Part shown: positions 11,546 to 22,439 of the stretch, in pieces
Numbering within the stretch: position 1 is the first letter of the stretch
How the letters are laid out: each line of letters begins with the position of its first letter
Assembly (NCBI GenBank): GCA_038098605.1
Contig: JAZDUA010000010.1
Span: forward strand, 7,053,501-7,117,500
Direction: 5' to 3'
DNA: 64,000 nucleotides
DNA from: Gryllus longicercus
Taxonomy: Eukaryota > Arthropoda > Insecta > Orthoptera > Gryllidae
Notes under the pieces: generated by a model
The model's database searches: none
What the model was told of the DNA's origin: nothing
The model's input: only the letters and a program-made list of their open reading frames with translations
Position numbers and translations under genes: made by a program

Positions 11546-11900
11546 ACAGTGGCGGCTCTGGGATTAGGCATCAGGGAGGGCACACAAAGTTACAGGATCA
11601 AATAAAGTTAGGCATTTGAAATATTGTTATATTTGTTTAAGTCACATAAGTAAAATTTACAATCGAATTTTCTCCCCGGAAGACAGGCTAATCTCATGAT
11701 CTATAAATTAAATTGAGTCTTCTGTTTTTACATTCTGTAAATCTATTACTAATTCTTTAAAATTAAATGAGTCTCGTAACAAAACTTTTTATAATGAAAA
11801 CATACTAACTCCATTCAATCTCTCTTCCGACATGGTATTTCTTAAAAATGTCTATAATCTTTTCAAAGCGGAAAAAGCTCTCTCGGATTCTTTTATATAG
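11546..11900 (-). pseudogene. hAT transposase C-terminal remnant with terminus
   Basis: On the minus strand 11,808-11,889 reads ESERAFSALKRL, then a stop, then TFLRNTMSEERLNGV. This is the classic hAT dimerisation region (SERxFSxLKxIKxxLRxxMxxERL). The interval runs toward lower coordinates to cagtggcggctctgg at 11,546, which looks like a hAT inverted terminus. Stops and frameshifts make it a pseudogene. The far end was not found. Confidence 0.75.
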
Positions 11901-12540
11901 CTCATCCAGCTCAGATTTCAGTTAGCTAACTCACGGACAGAGAGAACTGTGAAACGCGATCAACCTTTTGTAGCGGGAATTTTTCTAGATATTGTTGGAA
12001 CGTTTTACAATCAAAGAGTGAACACGTGGATAAATTCCCCCTAAAATTACCCCTTAGAAATGCAATCGTTCTTTTGTACGGAAATTTCAATCAGATTGTA
12101 AAATTTTTATATCAGGCCGAGGTGGACCAATTCTCTTCATGCACAGCCCTGCATCATAACCACATTGACTGTTTTCAGGCATTTTACAGAATTGTAAACC
12201 ATTCTCAATCTCAATGCACTATACGAACTGGACGCAAAGATTGGAACACAGCATTCACATGGTTTGTCTACGGATCGGAAAGATGATGCCGACCATGCCG
12301 ATTGCACACTACTGCCTGCACTGAATGCTTGCGAAAAGGGAGATCAGTTAAACAGAATACCAGCAGATAGCACTGGCCTGGACGTAAATCAAGCGAAAAG
12401 AATATTGTAAGTTTAAAAATCGATCAATAGATAGCGCCGGGCAACGAGGTTGCTACCTCCGCTGTCAGGCGGCCGTCACAAGACGCCATTTGCCAAACCT
12501 ACGTTGCCATTCGAGCACTCGTTGTCGGCCATTTTTATGA
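11901..12540. other. No clear gene
   Basis: An 86-codon open frame at 12,026-12,286 has no recognisable domain and lies just beyond the hAT remnant. It could be more of that element or chance. The rest shows no feature. Confidence 0.25.
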
Positions 12541-13106
12541 CAGTACGTTCCTTAACCTTAATGTACCGAGACTAGTACAATTTGTAGCCACCACGTGGCA
12601 GCACCAAAATAAGTAAAATTTACTTTACTGATGTCTGAACCAATGGCCCGATTGTCGATCTGTAAACGGCATTTGACGCCTTTTTAAAATAGAATTTACG
12701 CTACGAAGCCCTTTTTCCAAAAATTTAGCAAAAATTCAAATTTGAAATTAGTTCTTGAACTCCCGAGAAAAAAAAAATGTGGACTTATAGCGCGATGGCG
12801 ACATGCTTCCTGAATACAACGCCGTGACAATCATGCAAACCGGACGGATAGGAGCGTCGTAAAGTGAAATTTAGGAAAACACCTCGCCCCCCCCTTCCCC
12901 TTCTGCGCCGTTGCGTCACCCACCCGATTGTTGTGGGCCCTCTGTCGGCGCGGCGGCGCGGCGGCACGGCCAGGCCTGGCAGCGTGCGGCCACCCCGACG
13001 GAGCAGGCGGGACTTGCGGGATACGCAAGCCAGACAGTCGTTTTATGCTTTCGTCACTTTGCTTCTCAATCTATTTTTCCACAGATATCAAACTAGAGAT
13101 GCTATC

Positions 13107-13145
13107 CTACTATTACAGACCGAGACAAACGGTCTGTAATAGTAG
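13107..13145. repeat. Perfect 16-bp hairpin
   Basis: ctactattacagaccg (13107-13122) is followed by a 7-base loop and its exact reverse complement (13130-13145). In the other repeat X copy (about 29,850) only one arm is present, so the second arm was acquired in this copy. Confidence 0.85.
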
Positions 13146-13568
13146 TACATAACTATCTTTTTCACATATTTCCGTCTTCCTTCAAATACCATCTTAAAAT
13201 TGTTTGAGGCATTTCTCAAAATATCGATTCCGATTTGGAACCTTTTTTTTTAAAAAAAAAAAAAAAAAGGAACTAATTCTGTAAATATCACCATTATTCC
13301 ATCTCCTCACATCTTATTTTAGATATATTTTACTTGTAAGGTCTTCTGTTATCATTCCACCTTGCTCTAAGATCTTCCGTTGTCAAATACCGGAAAGAAT
13401 GAGCGGAGTATACGCACGAGCTCTTTTATCCTACAACTCGATTTTTGATCTCAAGACGGCGTTTATATGTGCTTTAATGCGTTCATCTGGTGAATCTCTT
13501 TTCCCAAGTAAAATAGCCGAAGCTAATTTTAGAAATGTTTTCGTACTTTCCGACAAATTTAAAAAAAG

Positions 13569-13760
13569 TGCATGATCTTGGCTGTCCGGGTGACGTCGCG
13601 TCGAAGGCCCACACATACAGCGCTGGTATGCCCATTGCATACCAGCCCTGAGGCAGACCACGACAAGATGGTCGAAACGTCGACAACACAATCTTCGACG
13701 CGGCGTTTCCCGGACAGCCAAGATCATGTACATGACTCTGGCCGCGGAAGCCTACGACTT
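13569..13760. mobile_element. Short fold-back retroelement, copy 1 (192 bp)
   Basis: A 192-bp insert in repeat X, flanked by a perfect 15-base duplication, caaatttaaaaaaag (13554-13568 and 13761-13775). Arms 13571-13590 and 13709-13728 are exact inverted repeats (catgatcttggctgtccggg), and the pairing continues inward with mismatches. Inside are a perfect 10-bp hairpin (13622-13631 / 13637-13646) and then CTGAGGCA-GACC...GGTC-GAAAC (13648-13678), which resembles half a hammerhead ribozyme core. One end is ggccgcggaagcctacg, shared in reverse with the element at 53,507. Long variable-length duplications point to target-primed insertion. Penelope-like elements carry such motifs, so this may be a derivative of one. 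Confidence 0.7.
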
Positions 13761-13989
13761 CAAATTTAAAAAAAGGTGGTAAAATAGCGGGCTGGCAAGC
13801 TGTATCCTGACTCCAACGCCGTAACAAGTATCGAAATAAGATATTATGAATCATGACTTATCCTAGCTTACTTGGTAAGTTACTTTGATATAAAATAAAT
13901 GTTATATTTGTATAATTTTGAAGGGAATAAACAATTTGTGGTGCGTCATTTCGTACAGACTACGTAAATGAAAAAAGGTTAATGATGCA

Positions 13990-14340
13990 ATTGGTCATAG
14001 CTCTAACATGATTAGTGTGTGAGTTATAAGGGAAATGGATCGTAAAACTTGAAATTCTGGAAAACAAGCGACTTAGTTTGGTGGATAAGTGTTCAGGCGG
14101 CGAAATAGTCGAAGAAAAGTTGGGAGAGCATTTTAATAGGAACTGCAACGGAACATCACCTCTTCTATCAGTAGTTTTTGTCAGACAAGAGTGTTCTGGA
14201 AAAGAGACGACACACAATTGACAAAGATTTTTACTTGGAGAAAGAATTAACGAGTATTGAAGAAGTTGTCACAGTTACCTCAGTTCAAACTCAGGTCTCT
14301 TACTGTCGCAACAGTTGCACGAGCCGTATGGAGCCGTGGA
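13990..14340. repeat. Dispersed repeat Y, copy 1
   Basis: Bases about 14,090-14,290 resemble 33,265-33,460 in the same orientation (shared ttgggagagcatt, gttctggaaa, aattgac, gaagat/aagat and gtattgaagaagttgtca). Short open frames in the two copies are not consistently maintained, so it is listed as a noncoding repeat. Confidence 0.5.
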
Positions 14341-14369
14341 TTGTCGTGTTGCAGCAGAACACCTGCCGA

Positions 14370-14928
14370 CAGAGGTGGATTTACGCATAGGCACAGTAGG
14401 CACGTGCCTACGGCGGCAAATTTTCAAAGGCGCAAAATTTTCTTGATATTTTCTAAAACAAGTTTAGGTTCTCTAAAAACTATAACAGCATAAATCATAT
14501 TTTTATTTTAAAAATATCATATTAATATTTAATACAAGCTATTTATTTGTCTACTTCATTAGAGTATACCTTATGATTTCAAAAGTATATGAATCTGAAA
14601 CTAAGGCCCGTTGACGAAAGAAAGCATGTTGCAATTCTAGTTGTTATATTTTTGTTTCCTTTTAATGTTAACGTTTCAGTGTTGAAACGTTAATAATGTT
14701 GTACGTTACTTGCTATGAAGATACAGTTTGTATCCAAAATTAGCTAATCCAAAAAAAATATTTAATTTATGAAAACAATGTGCAAAATATGTTACTTATA
14801 AAGTTAAAACGTTTAAATTAATGAGGAATTGTTACTGAAACGACACAATTAGAAATGTAACATTAATTTTAAACAGGGGCGGCTAATTTGATGTGCCTAC
14901 AGGCGGCAAAAATATTAATCTGCCCCTG
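14370..14928. mobile_element. hAT MITE, copy 1 (559 bp)
   Basis: Terminal inverted repeats begin cagaggtggattta and end ttaatctgcccctg. The element is flanked by a perfect 8-base duplication, CCTGCCGA (14362-14369 and 14929-14936), the hAT hallmark. It has no transposase. A full-length relative lies reversed at 61,296-61,857. Confidence 0.92.
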
Positions 14929-14936
14929 CCTGCCGA

Positions 14937-16860
14937 TAGCAATCCACGTCGTTTCGCTTTGATGGCATCGCTGTTTCAATTCTGTCAGTCGGTCAGTTGT
15001 CGGGGTACCCATCTTGCAGACACCTTATGGAATTCGAGCACTTCCTGCACAATGTAATATGCTGAACCATGACTAATGTGTACAGCTTTTGCAATATCTG
15101 ATGTCACTCACACGTTCCTAGTTGCTAGTGGGGCAGCCATTTTTACACTGTTACTGCGCCGGAGTTTGTGTTTCTTCACAATGGTGACACCTAGAAGTCA
15201 TCTGGGATACTACTGCACACATGCCTATCAACTTACTGGACAATGCGCAACATTTTTTATTATACTTTTACTGTTTTCAATTGACTCACCTAATAAATGC
15301 ACAGTAAAATACTGAAACTACACAATGAATATTCCTTTTATGGTAAGAATGGTGTTGAGCAAGAATGGATATGGTAAGAAAATATGTGCCCATTGTTGAC
15401 AGCGTCCATTGCGTGAGATGTGTTGATATGGACAGAAACTGCGGTATAACAATATTACGTAACTTTTATTAAGGGCGAGAAAGTATGTGCTGTTTTATCC
15501 CAATAAGTTTTCATTGATATTGCAATGATAGCCATTGTAACTGACAAAAAGGTACCCATTGTAACAGAGATAATATTCATTGTAACTTCTTGAATGTATT
15601 TAATTGCAGTATGTTTTAATATAATTATTAAGGATCCGTTGTATTCATAAAAAATATTAAAATTCGAAGGTTATCATTAAGCGACGCAGCAGCAGGAAGG
15701 AGTTGCTACATCACACATCCGGCTGAAGTTCGCTCACTTAGTCACGAGGACACTTACAATTCCTGAAAAACGGAGTCACCCACAATGCAGCCTAGAAAGC
15801 AATTTGTAGACCCTTCAGATGTTGACACGTCTTAAGCACGGACACCTAAACAATGAGGCCCAGAGACAGGGTTCGATGCATAGGCGAAGGGCACTGCAAA
15901 GGGAGGAAGTTCTAAAACTCACATTAACAAATTACAAACTATACGAAATAAATTTATCCGAACAGAAAGCCCCATCGTTCACACCAAATAATCATTTACA
16001 TCACGAACTAAATTTAGAAAACATTGCAGACTCGATAAAATTACAAAACCAAAAATATTTCAAATTACTTCAATATTTCTCGCATAAAAAGACTTTTAAT
16101 CTTAGCAAATTTTACATATATTGTATCGTAGAAAAAAAATCCCGACTCCCTGAAAACCGATTCAGACCTCCATAAATTACACTTTTTCCTTTTATTTGAC
16201 ACTCAACAACACACACAACTAACACACTCTTTCCTCTCATTTCCACAAATTTTCACTGAATTAAATATAAATACATTCTCTGACTACAACTAATTCAATC
16301 AAAATTTATAGTACGAGTAATTTGTTTTGCCCTAACTATTAGGGACAATTAACGCGCGAGTGATCAGGTCTGGTAAGTTACTTAATTTTAATTTTTAAAA
16401 ACCCTTGAAAGACTTTCACAGTCGAACAGGCAGTAAATAAATCTAAATAAATAAAACAAAGTCGGGTTCGTTACACCATTTTTAATTCAAGAACAGCTGC
16501 ACAAATTTTAATTGTCTGTGGTTTGTAGGATTCATCCCCACCCCGAATAGCAGAATAACTATTAAAATACCCGAAAAATTCACGAAAAAAAAGAACCAAG
16601 AACAAAATTGGATAGTCATGTCTATTGCAACCCGCAACAATCAGCAGGGCTTTTTGCGTATGTCGTTAAATAGCTCTTAAACGAAGTGTTCTAGGCCATT
16701 AAAAACTAAATAATTGAGGCCAAAGGCCTCAAAGAAACGTTTCGCACATCATAATCTACAGGATGAGATCCACTTGAACATTCTATAACATTGTAGCTGG
16801 TCTGGCGCTTCTCTATATTACCCCACCTGCTCAGAGACGTGCAGAATGTGCAACTAAATG
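14937..16860. other. No clear gene
   Basis: Weak open frames only: 79 codons at 15,076 and 118 codons at 15,819, the second with Lys/Asn/Leu-rich, AT-driven composition. No domain, splice chain or repeat match is recognised. Confidence 0.35.
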
Positions 16861-16879
16861 TGTATGAGAGGGACAGGGA

Positions 16880-16912
16880 GAGAGGCAGAGGCAGAGGCAG
16901 AGGCAGAGGCAG

Positions 16913-16975
<63 letters not shown>

Positions 16976-16985
16976 GACAGACTGA
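16880..16985. repeat. (GAGGCA)n and (AG)n microsatellites
   Basis: About six GAGGCA units run straight into about 23 AG units and then into interrupted cagaca/gacag. The long Leu/Ser and Glu/Arg frames here on both strands are products of the repeat. Confidence 0.97.
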
Positions 16986-17039
16986 GACAGTGATACAGGA
17001 CGAGAGACAAAGAGAGGGTAAGGACAGGACAAAGAAGAG

Positions 17040-17220
17040 GTACGAAAAACCGCAGGCGGTCCGTGGCCTGTTTGTTAGTGCTAAAACTGTCGAGCAGCCA
17101 GCCGGCCGCTAGAATTCTCCTGCAACCGGCGGCTGAATTCGACGTTGCCAACGAGCTAGTGAAGGAAATCCTCCCCCGTCGGGACTCGAACCCTAGGACC
17201 TCCTGGTCAGAGGAAACGCA
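17040..17220 (-). repeat. SINE fragment, minus strand
   Basis: On the minus strand, ctgaccaggaggtcctaggg leads into a B-box-like ggttcgagtcc (near 17,180-17,200). This is a tRNA-derived head like that of the SINE at 5,216. The body to about 17,040 is decayed. Confidence 0.55.
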
Positions 17221-17366
17221 TTGGAATGGATACAAAAATTCGAGGTCGACATTTTGCTAGAAAAATCAGTTTTAAGGTACCTTGAAACGAAAAATGTTTT
17301 TACCATGGTGCGTGTATGGAAGTGTGAATTAAATCGTGTATGCGTGTGTATGCCTTGTATAACTGG

Positions 17367-17505
17367 CATATTATTATTATCATTATTATCATCATCATCG
17401 TTACCATTATCATCATTATTATCATCATTATCATCATTATTTTCATTATTATCATTATTATTATTATCATTATCATTATTATCATTATTATCATTATATT
17501 ATTAG
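17367..17505. repeat. (ATT/ATC)n microsatellite
   Basis: An imperfect trinucleotide run of ATT and ATC units, about 135 bases. The all-Ile and all-Met frames here are artefacts of it. Confidence 0.97.
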
Positions 17506-17649
17506 TAATTGTTGTTGTAGTTTTTGTAAATTGCATTCTAGACAATAGAGCACCAATTACGGCGCCAGGATGTTACATTTTATTTCCATGTTTAGTGGAT
17601 ACACAACACCCTACTCTTTAGGTACTGATTCGCCTGAGCTTACAAAAGG

Positions 17650-18110
17650 AATCGACAGGTTAATGCAGTGCCTCTGATCGGGAGGTTCGAGGGTTCGAGT
17701 TCCGAGGGTAGCAGGTTTTGCGTCACTAGGTAGAACGGTAGTTCGAGTTGAGACACTGTTTTCGGGAGAAATGGCCGGCTGCTCTGATTGGTAGTTTTGT
17801 GCGATTTCTCTAATCAACACCAGGCGAATGCCGGAGCAACACCCTAACAAATGAGCCACGGACAGCTCGCGATCTTCCCTTCCTCTTCCCCGTCCTATCC
17901 TCACACCATACTTACACACACACTTACAGACACTGCACTACCACACACTCAGGGGCATATACATTTTCCCGACTAGGGCAGTGCCCCGCTGGTGGGAGAT
18001 ATCTGCATGGGGAAAACCCCGCAAATAGACGTGCAGCTCGGCGCAGGATTTCGCCATCCAATGGAGGAAGAAACCTACCACCTTCTGTGCTAAAACATGT
18101 ACACTAACAT
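17650..18110 (+). repeat. SINE-like element
   Basis: A B-box-like stretch gagggttcgagttccgagg near 17,686 is followed by a body with aggcgaatgccggagcaac and a C/T-rich stretch, resembling the SINE at 5,216 (aggcgaatgctgggatgg, then a C/T-rich stretch). Bases 17,940-18,110 are GC-richer and may be its 3' part. Target duplications were not found. Confidence 0.5.
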
Positions 18111-18452
18111 CTGCAGTTGTATACTCCGCACACACGAAATGGTCAATCAATTCGGGACTGGATTGAATATCAACAATGCAAACAGATCCAATATTATGTA
18201 TCAGCACAGAGAGAGCAACGGAATTGTAGTTCATTAACCTCAAGTTCAATTAAATTTAATAAGTCATGTTCAATTAAATGTCAAGCGTCAAGTTCATTAT
18301 ATATAAAAAATGTTAAGATTTGTAATTTAATAAATTTAATCATAATTAAATCTGTTTCGTTAATTAATTTGTTTAAAATATAAACTTATCCCAATTTTAA
18401 TATTTTGTTTATATTGAATTAACATCGATATGGAATGTATTATTATAATTCA

Positions 18453-18945
18453 ATTGCATCTGTTTGTCATATTATATAATATTGCATCTGTTTGTGATAT
18501 TATATAATATTGCATCTGTTTGTCATATTATATAATATTGCATCTGTTTGTCATATTATATAATATTGCATCTGTTTGTCATATTATATAATATTGCATC
18601 TGTTTGTCATATTATATAATATTGCATCTGTTTGTGATATTATATAATATTGCATCTGTTTGTCATATTATATAATATTGCATCTGTTTGTCATATTATA
18701 TAATATTGCATCTGTTTGTCATATTATATAATATTGCATCTGTTTGTCATATTATATAATATTGCATCTGTTTGTCATATTATATAATATTGCATCTGTT
18801 TGTCATATTATATAATATTGCATCTGTTTGTCATATTATATAATATTGCATCTGTTTGTCATATTATATAATATTGCATCTGTTTGTGATATCATATAAT
18901 ATTGCATCTGTTTGTGATATTATATAATATTGCATTTGTTTGCAA
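18453..18945. repeat. 28-bp minisatellite, about 17.5 copies
   Basis: The unit is ttgcatctgtttgtcat plus the 14-base palindrome atattatataatat, giving a 28-base period. Seventeen full units and one diverged unit are seen. Units 2, 7, 16 and 17 carry gtgatat in place of gtcatat; otherwise the array is almost uniform, so it expanded recently. Confidence 0.97.
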
Positions 18946-19276
18946 TGTTCACATTCATTCCCGTGCAGGTGGGCCGTTAAGCACCCGCAAAACGTATAAA
19001 TAAAATATAAACATTACATCCTGGTATCGTAAGTAGCTTTCTCTCTATAGTCCTAAATTTTTAAAATTAACCAAGGGGTTTCACCGAAAGAATTACTATT
19101 CCTCTACTTCACGACTAAAGATATTAAGCGTCATATTTATGATCATGACTTAAATCGGAGCTTAGGTAAGTTTACTTTGAAAGCTTAACTTTCGAACAAG
19201 TGTGATATATAGACAAAACTTCCATAAAGTGAGCTCTGGCGGAATTACACTTCCGTAAGTTACAATCTATCATATT

Positions 19277-19277
<1 letters not shown>

Positions 19278-19337
<60 letters not shown>
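19278..19337. repeat. (AT)n microsatellite
   Basis: About 29 AT dinucleotides in a row. Confidence 0.98.
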
Positions 19338-19338
<1 letters not shown>

Positions 19339-19599
19339 TTGGTTACAATCGAAACTATGCATTTCGCAGTTATAAGAATAGTGCCTGCCAACATTTCTTT
19401 GTTTTTCTTATTGTCGGTTGTTCCATGAGAGAAAGTAGGCAGAAGTACGTGTTAATTCGTGAGTGCAGCAGCGTATCCTATTGACTGCAGTGTAATATCG
19501 TATTTATAGCAACTTAATAAATCTATTTGATTTAAAACGATCATGATTTTTATGTATTTAATTAGTAATTAAAAGTTATCTACAGACACATTTCATTTC

Positions 19600-20830
19600 A
19601 AATTTCATTTCAAATACCCCAAATGTCGGATTTTCTACCATTTCCTCCAATTTCTTTTTTCCTTCCATCTCTTTTCTACAATAATACTAGTAAAAGGCAA
19701 GTTATATTGTAATATGCGGTTTTCTATTTCTCAGTCTAGAATTTTCTGAGAAATAGAGTAATATGAATATGGGTCTAATCCCACTTCAAGCCTGAAAAAC
19801 TAAAAAAAAAATGCTCTTCCCCAAAATACTTAAACTAGTGGTACTACAGAATGAACAGTTTTTCCCATATTAGTTTTCTATCTCCTTTGGTCTCGGTTAG
19901 CTATTCGAACTTATACTTGCCTGCTGCCATCTATCGCCGCCCAAAGTTCATTTTTTTGGACATTCTCTTAATTTTTCGGTTTCCTAATTGAAGAGAGGAA
20001 ATATTATTTTAGGATTATTAAAGAACAGCAAAATCTCGTCCTAAATGACAGTTTCTCTTTTTTCAAATCTGACGTTTAAGCGCTACTGTAAATTCGAAAT
20101 TTGAAACTTTTACTGAAAATGTTTGAGTTAATTTGTCAAAAAACAAAACAAAAGAGCAATATGTCTTATCTCGTGTCATAGAGTACATTTAGCACTATTC
20201 CTAGTATAAAGAAAAAAGAATTAAAGAAAAAAATTATTGAGAAATATTTGAGAAAATCTAGTTTTTGTAATTTTTTAAAATTGCAAATATTGCACGCAAT
20301 ATTGCGCAAACAATACTAAAAGTTACAAAAAATGTACATGACTTTAATGACAGAACTAATTATGGGCAACAAATTTAATTTGAAAGGGAAACCTATGTAA
20401 CACATGCAATAACTTGAGGTGCTATGGCATGGCACAGACTTTCTCGTATTGGTTTTCTATTTTCTACGGCCTCGGCTAGCTATTCGAACTTGCCACATAC
20501 TTTTCCCATCTGCCATCTATCAACGCCAAATATAAATATTTTTGAAATTTTCTCAATTTTTAGGTTTTCTTATAGTAGAACCGACATATTATTTTAAGAA
20601 TATCAAGGAACAGTTAAACCTCATCCTAAATTGCAATTTTCTTTGAGAATGTAGAGCCGTTTTTAAGAAATTGCCGCTTAAGCGCTACAGTAAATTCAAA
20701 ATTTGAAGTATTTTTCACAGATAGCTTTTGAGTTTTGGAAAAACTTCAATTGAAGTCATTTTAAGCATATTAATTCACAAATACAAAAGTGTTTACAAAT
20801 TGCTGGAATTGTACATATTACCGGAATGAG
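19600..20830 (+). repeat. Two tandem-like copies of an AT-rich dispersed repeat
   Basis: Bases from about 19,843 and 20,418 share the order: cactagt-like or 'gtgctatgg' start, a 'ttagttttctat' block, ctcggYtagctattcgaactt, and ctgccatctat. Relatives occur at about 30,490 (plus) and, reversed, about 32,400-32,545. On the other strand the family ends in accactagt, which resembles the CTAG|T end of Helitrons. No coding potential. Confidence 0.5.
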
Positions 20831-20884
20831 AGGTCTTTCACAAAAATTACATTTGTGTAATTTTTGAAAAAGCAAAAAACTACC

Positions 20885-21600
20885 CCTACACCGGGGGGAG
20901 CGGGGGAGCGGGGGCGGGGCGGAGCAGAGCCAACAGTCAGCGGATGAGTCGGGGAGCGATACGACGCGGCGTGCCCTGAGGATGAGTCAGCCACTCGGAC
21001 CCCGCGGTGCGTTGGAAGACTCGGCGGAAGGCGACGGCGGCGACCGCCCGCAGTGCCGGTGATAGGCATGGGCAGATTGCGCGATCGCCTGGGCCCCGCA
21101 AATCAAAAGGGCCCGATGGTGGGAAAAAATTTAAAATAAAACTGGAACTCGAGAGAATTGCTATCGTAATATTATAAGACACGGTGCACTAGACTGATAT
21201 TTCATAAAATTTTCAATTTTTTTTTTTACCTTCAATAGTTAATTACAGTCACTACTTCTAAAGTAGGACTCTATGAAATGAATCAAATCATGCTTTCTAA
21301 CATACAACAAAATAGGTTGTTTATTATTTCATATATTTAACACTAACTAAATTTTTTTATCGTTTTAACCTCTGTGGAAATTATATTCTTTGATCGCTAA
21401 ATACTTCTACTTAAACTATTATTTAAAATTTATTCTCAAGAATTTTTTTCAAGATTAAACGTTGTAGTTTTTGTTATTTGTTAAAATTATATAACTCATA
21501 GTTTCTTGATACAACTTTCCCACTATATTTTTCTTCGGTGGGGGAGGGGGGGCGCGGTTTTTAGCATTGTCCCTGGCCCAAAATTGTCTAGCTCCTGCAT
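20885..21600. repeat. GC-rich block and hAT-like repeat
   Basis: Bases 20,885-21,070 are very GC-rich with no supported frame. From about 21,068 (gcatgggcagattgcgcg) to about 21,600 (agctcctgcattgcccgc) the ends are partly inverted and resemble a decayed hAT-type MITE with an AT-rich middle. No target duplication was found. Confidence 0.35.
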
Positions 21601-21651
21601 TGCCCGCACCACCATGGCCCGCTCCACTGTCCCTTCCCTGCGAGGCGTGAT

Positions 21652-21928
21652 CAACGAGCTAGAATATACAACATAGAGTGGCTGAAGCGCCTCTATCTTT
21701 GAAGCAAATTGAACGCATGTTTTTTTGTTTTTTTTTTAGTCAAAGCAGCGCCCTCTGGGAAACAAAGTATTCTAGAATTACATTGGCGCTGGTTACGGAC
21801 GGTTACACCGCCACTCGTATGTTTTGACTTCAAAAAACACAGCCGCCACTAGTTCGGCGAGCTTCCACCAAGAGCGCTGAAACTATAGGGACAGCCACTC
21901 TATGTAGTACGTATATTCTAGTTCGTTG
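21652..21928. mobile_element. MITE with ~35-bp inverted ends (277 bp)
   Basis: The left end, caacgagctagaatata...catagagtggctg (21652-21684), matches the reverse complement of the right end (21892-21928) apart from one substitution and a 4-base gap. The inside has no coding frame. It is a short non-autonomous DNA transposon of undetermined superfamily. Confidence 0.8.
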
Positions 21929-22439
21929 GGGCGTGACGCATTTCGGAGGGAGATCAATTGTTTTCATGAGGCGCCCTCAAAGCACTCGTATCGTTCAATG
22001 AGAATATCGCAAAAATATCGACTTTTTTTCTTATTTAGCCCATTTCTTCCCAAACAGTGACAATTTATTTCATAAATTTACTTAATTATTGATAATAAAT
22101 CTCAAACGATGGCAACACCAGATTGCTAGAAAAAAATTTTCTTGGTTGAAGCTGGACGGAACGTTGCGTATAAGCAACGTTCGGAGTTTTTGAGAAAGGA
22201 AGTGTACTGACCGCTTTTTAAAGAAATGTCCGTATTTTGTCAGTTAACGTCTACTAATTTTACTGAATGAAAACAGAATTCAAAATGCAAGAAGATGTAA
22301 AATCCAAATGAAATTAAAATGCTCTTGACATTTTTTACTTTTACGAAAGTGGTCGATTCTTACGAACATTCTTGCATGCATTCTTATCATCTCTAATTCA
22401 TATATTCAAAACGGACCTTTCTCTCATATGTATGAGTGT

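Larger units (their letters stand above)
12540..13855 (+). repeat. Dispersed repeat X, copy A (noncoding)
   Basis: About 1.1 kb after removing a nested insert. It is matched in reverse orientation by 29,430-30,420, and partly by 52,915-53,110 in the same orientation. Landmarks are gtaaacggcatttgacgcct (12,663), the GC-rich core at about 12,880-13,020, a hairpin at 13,107-13,145, and ggtggtaaaatagcg (13,776). It has no coding frame shared between copies. The GC-rich core makes long spurious frames on both strands. It is probably a non-autonomous DNA transposon; its ends were not defined. Confidence 0.65.

Noticed and set aside
12785..13139. Overlapping GC-rich frames as a gene
   Set aside because: The matching repeat X copy at 29.9-30.1 kb does not keep these frames.
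16706..17235. Long Leu/Ser-rich frames (108 and 134 codons)
   Set aside because: Produced by the (GAGGCA)n/(AG)n microsatellite.
17340..17621. Ile-rich 'membrane protein' frame
   Set aside because: Translation of an ATT/ATC microsatellite.
18453..18945. CRISPR-like array
   Set aside because: The units are directly adjacent without variable spacers and the context is an insect genome; it is a minisatellite.
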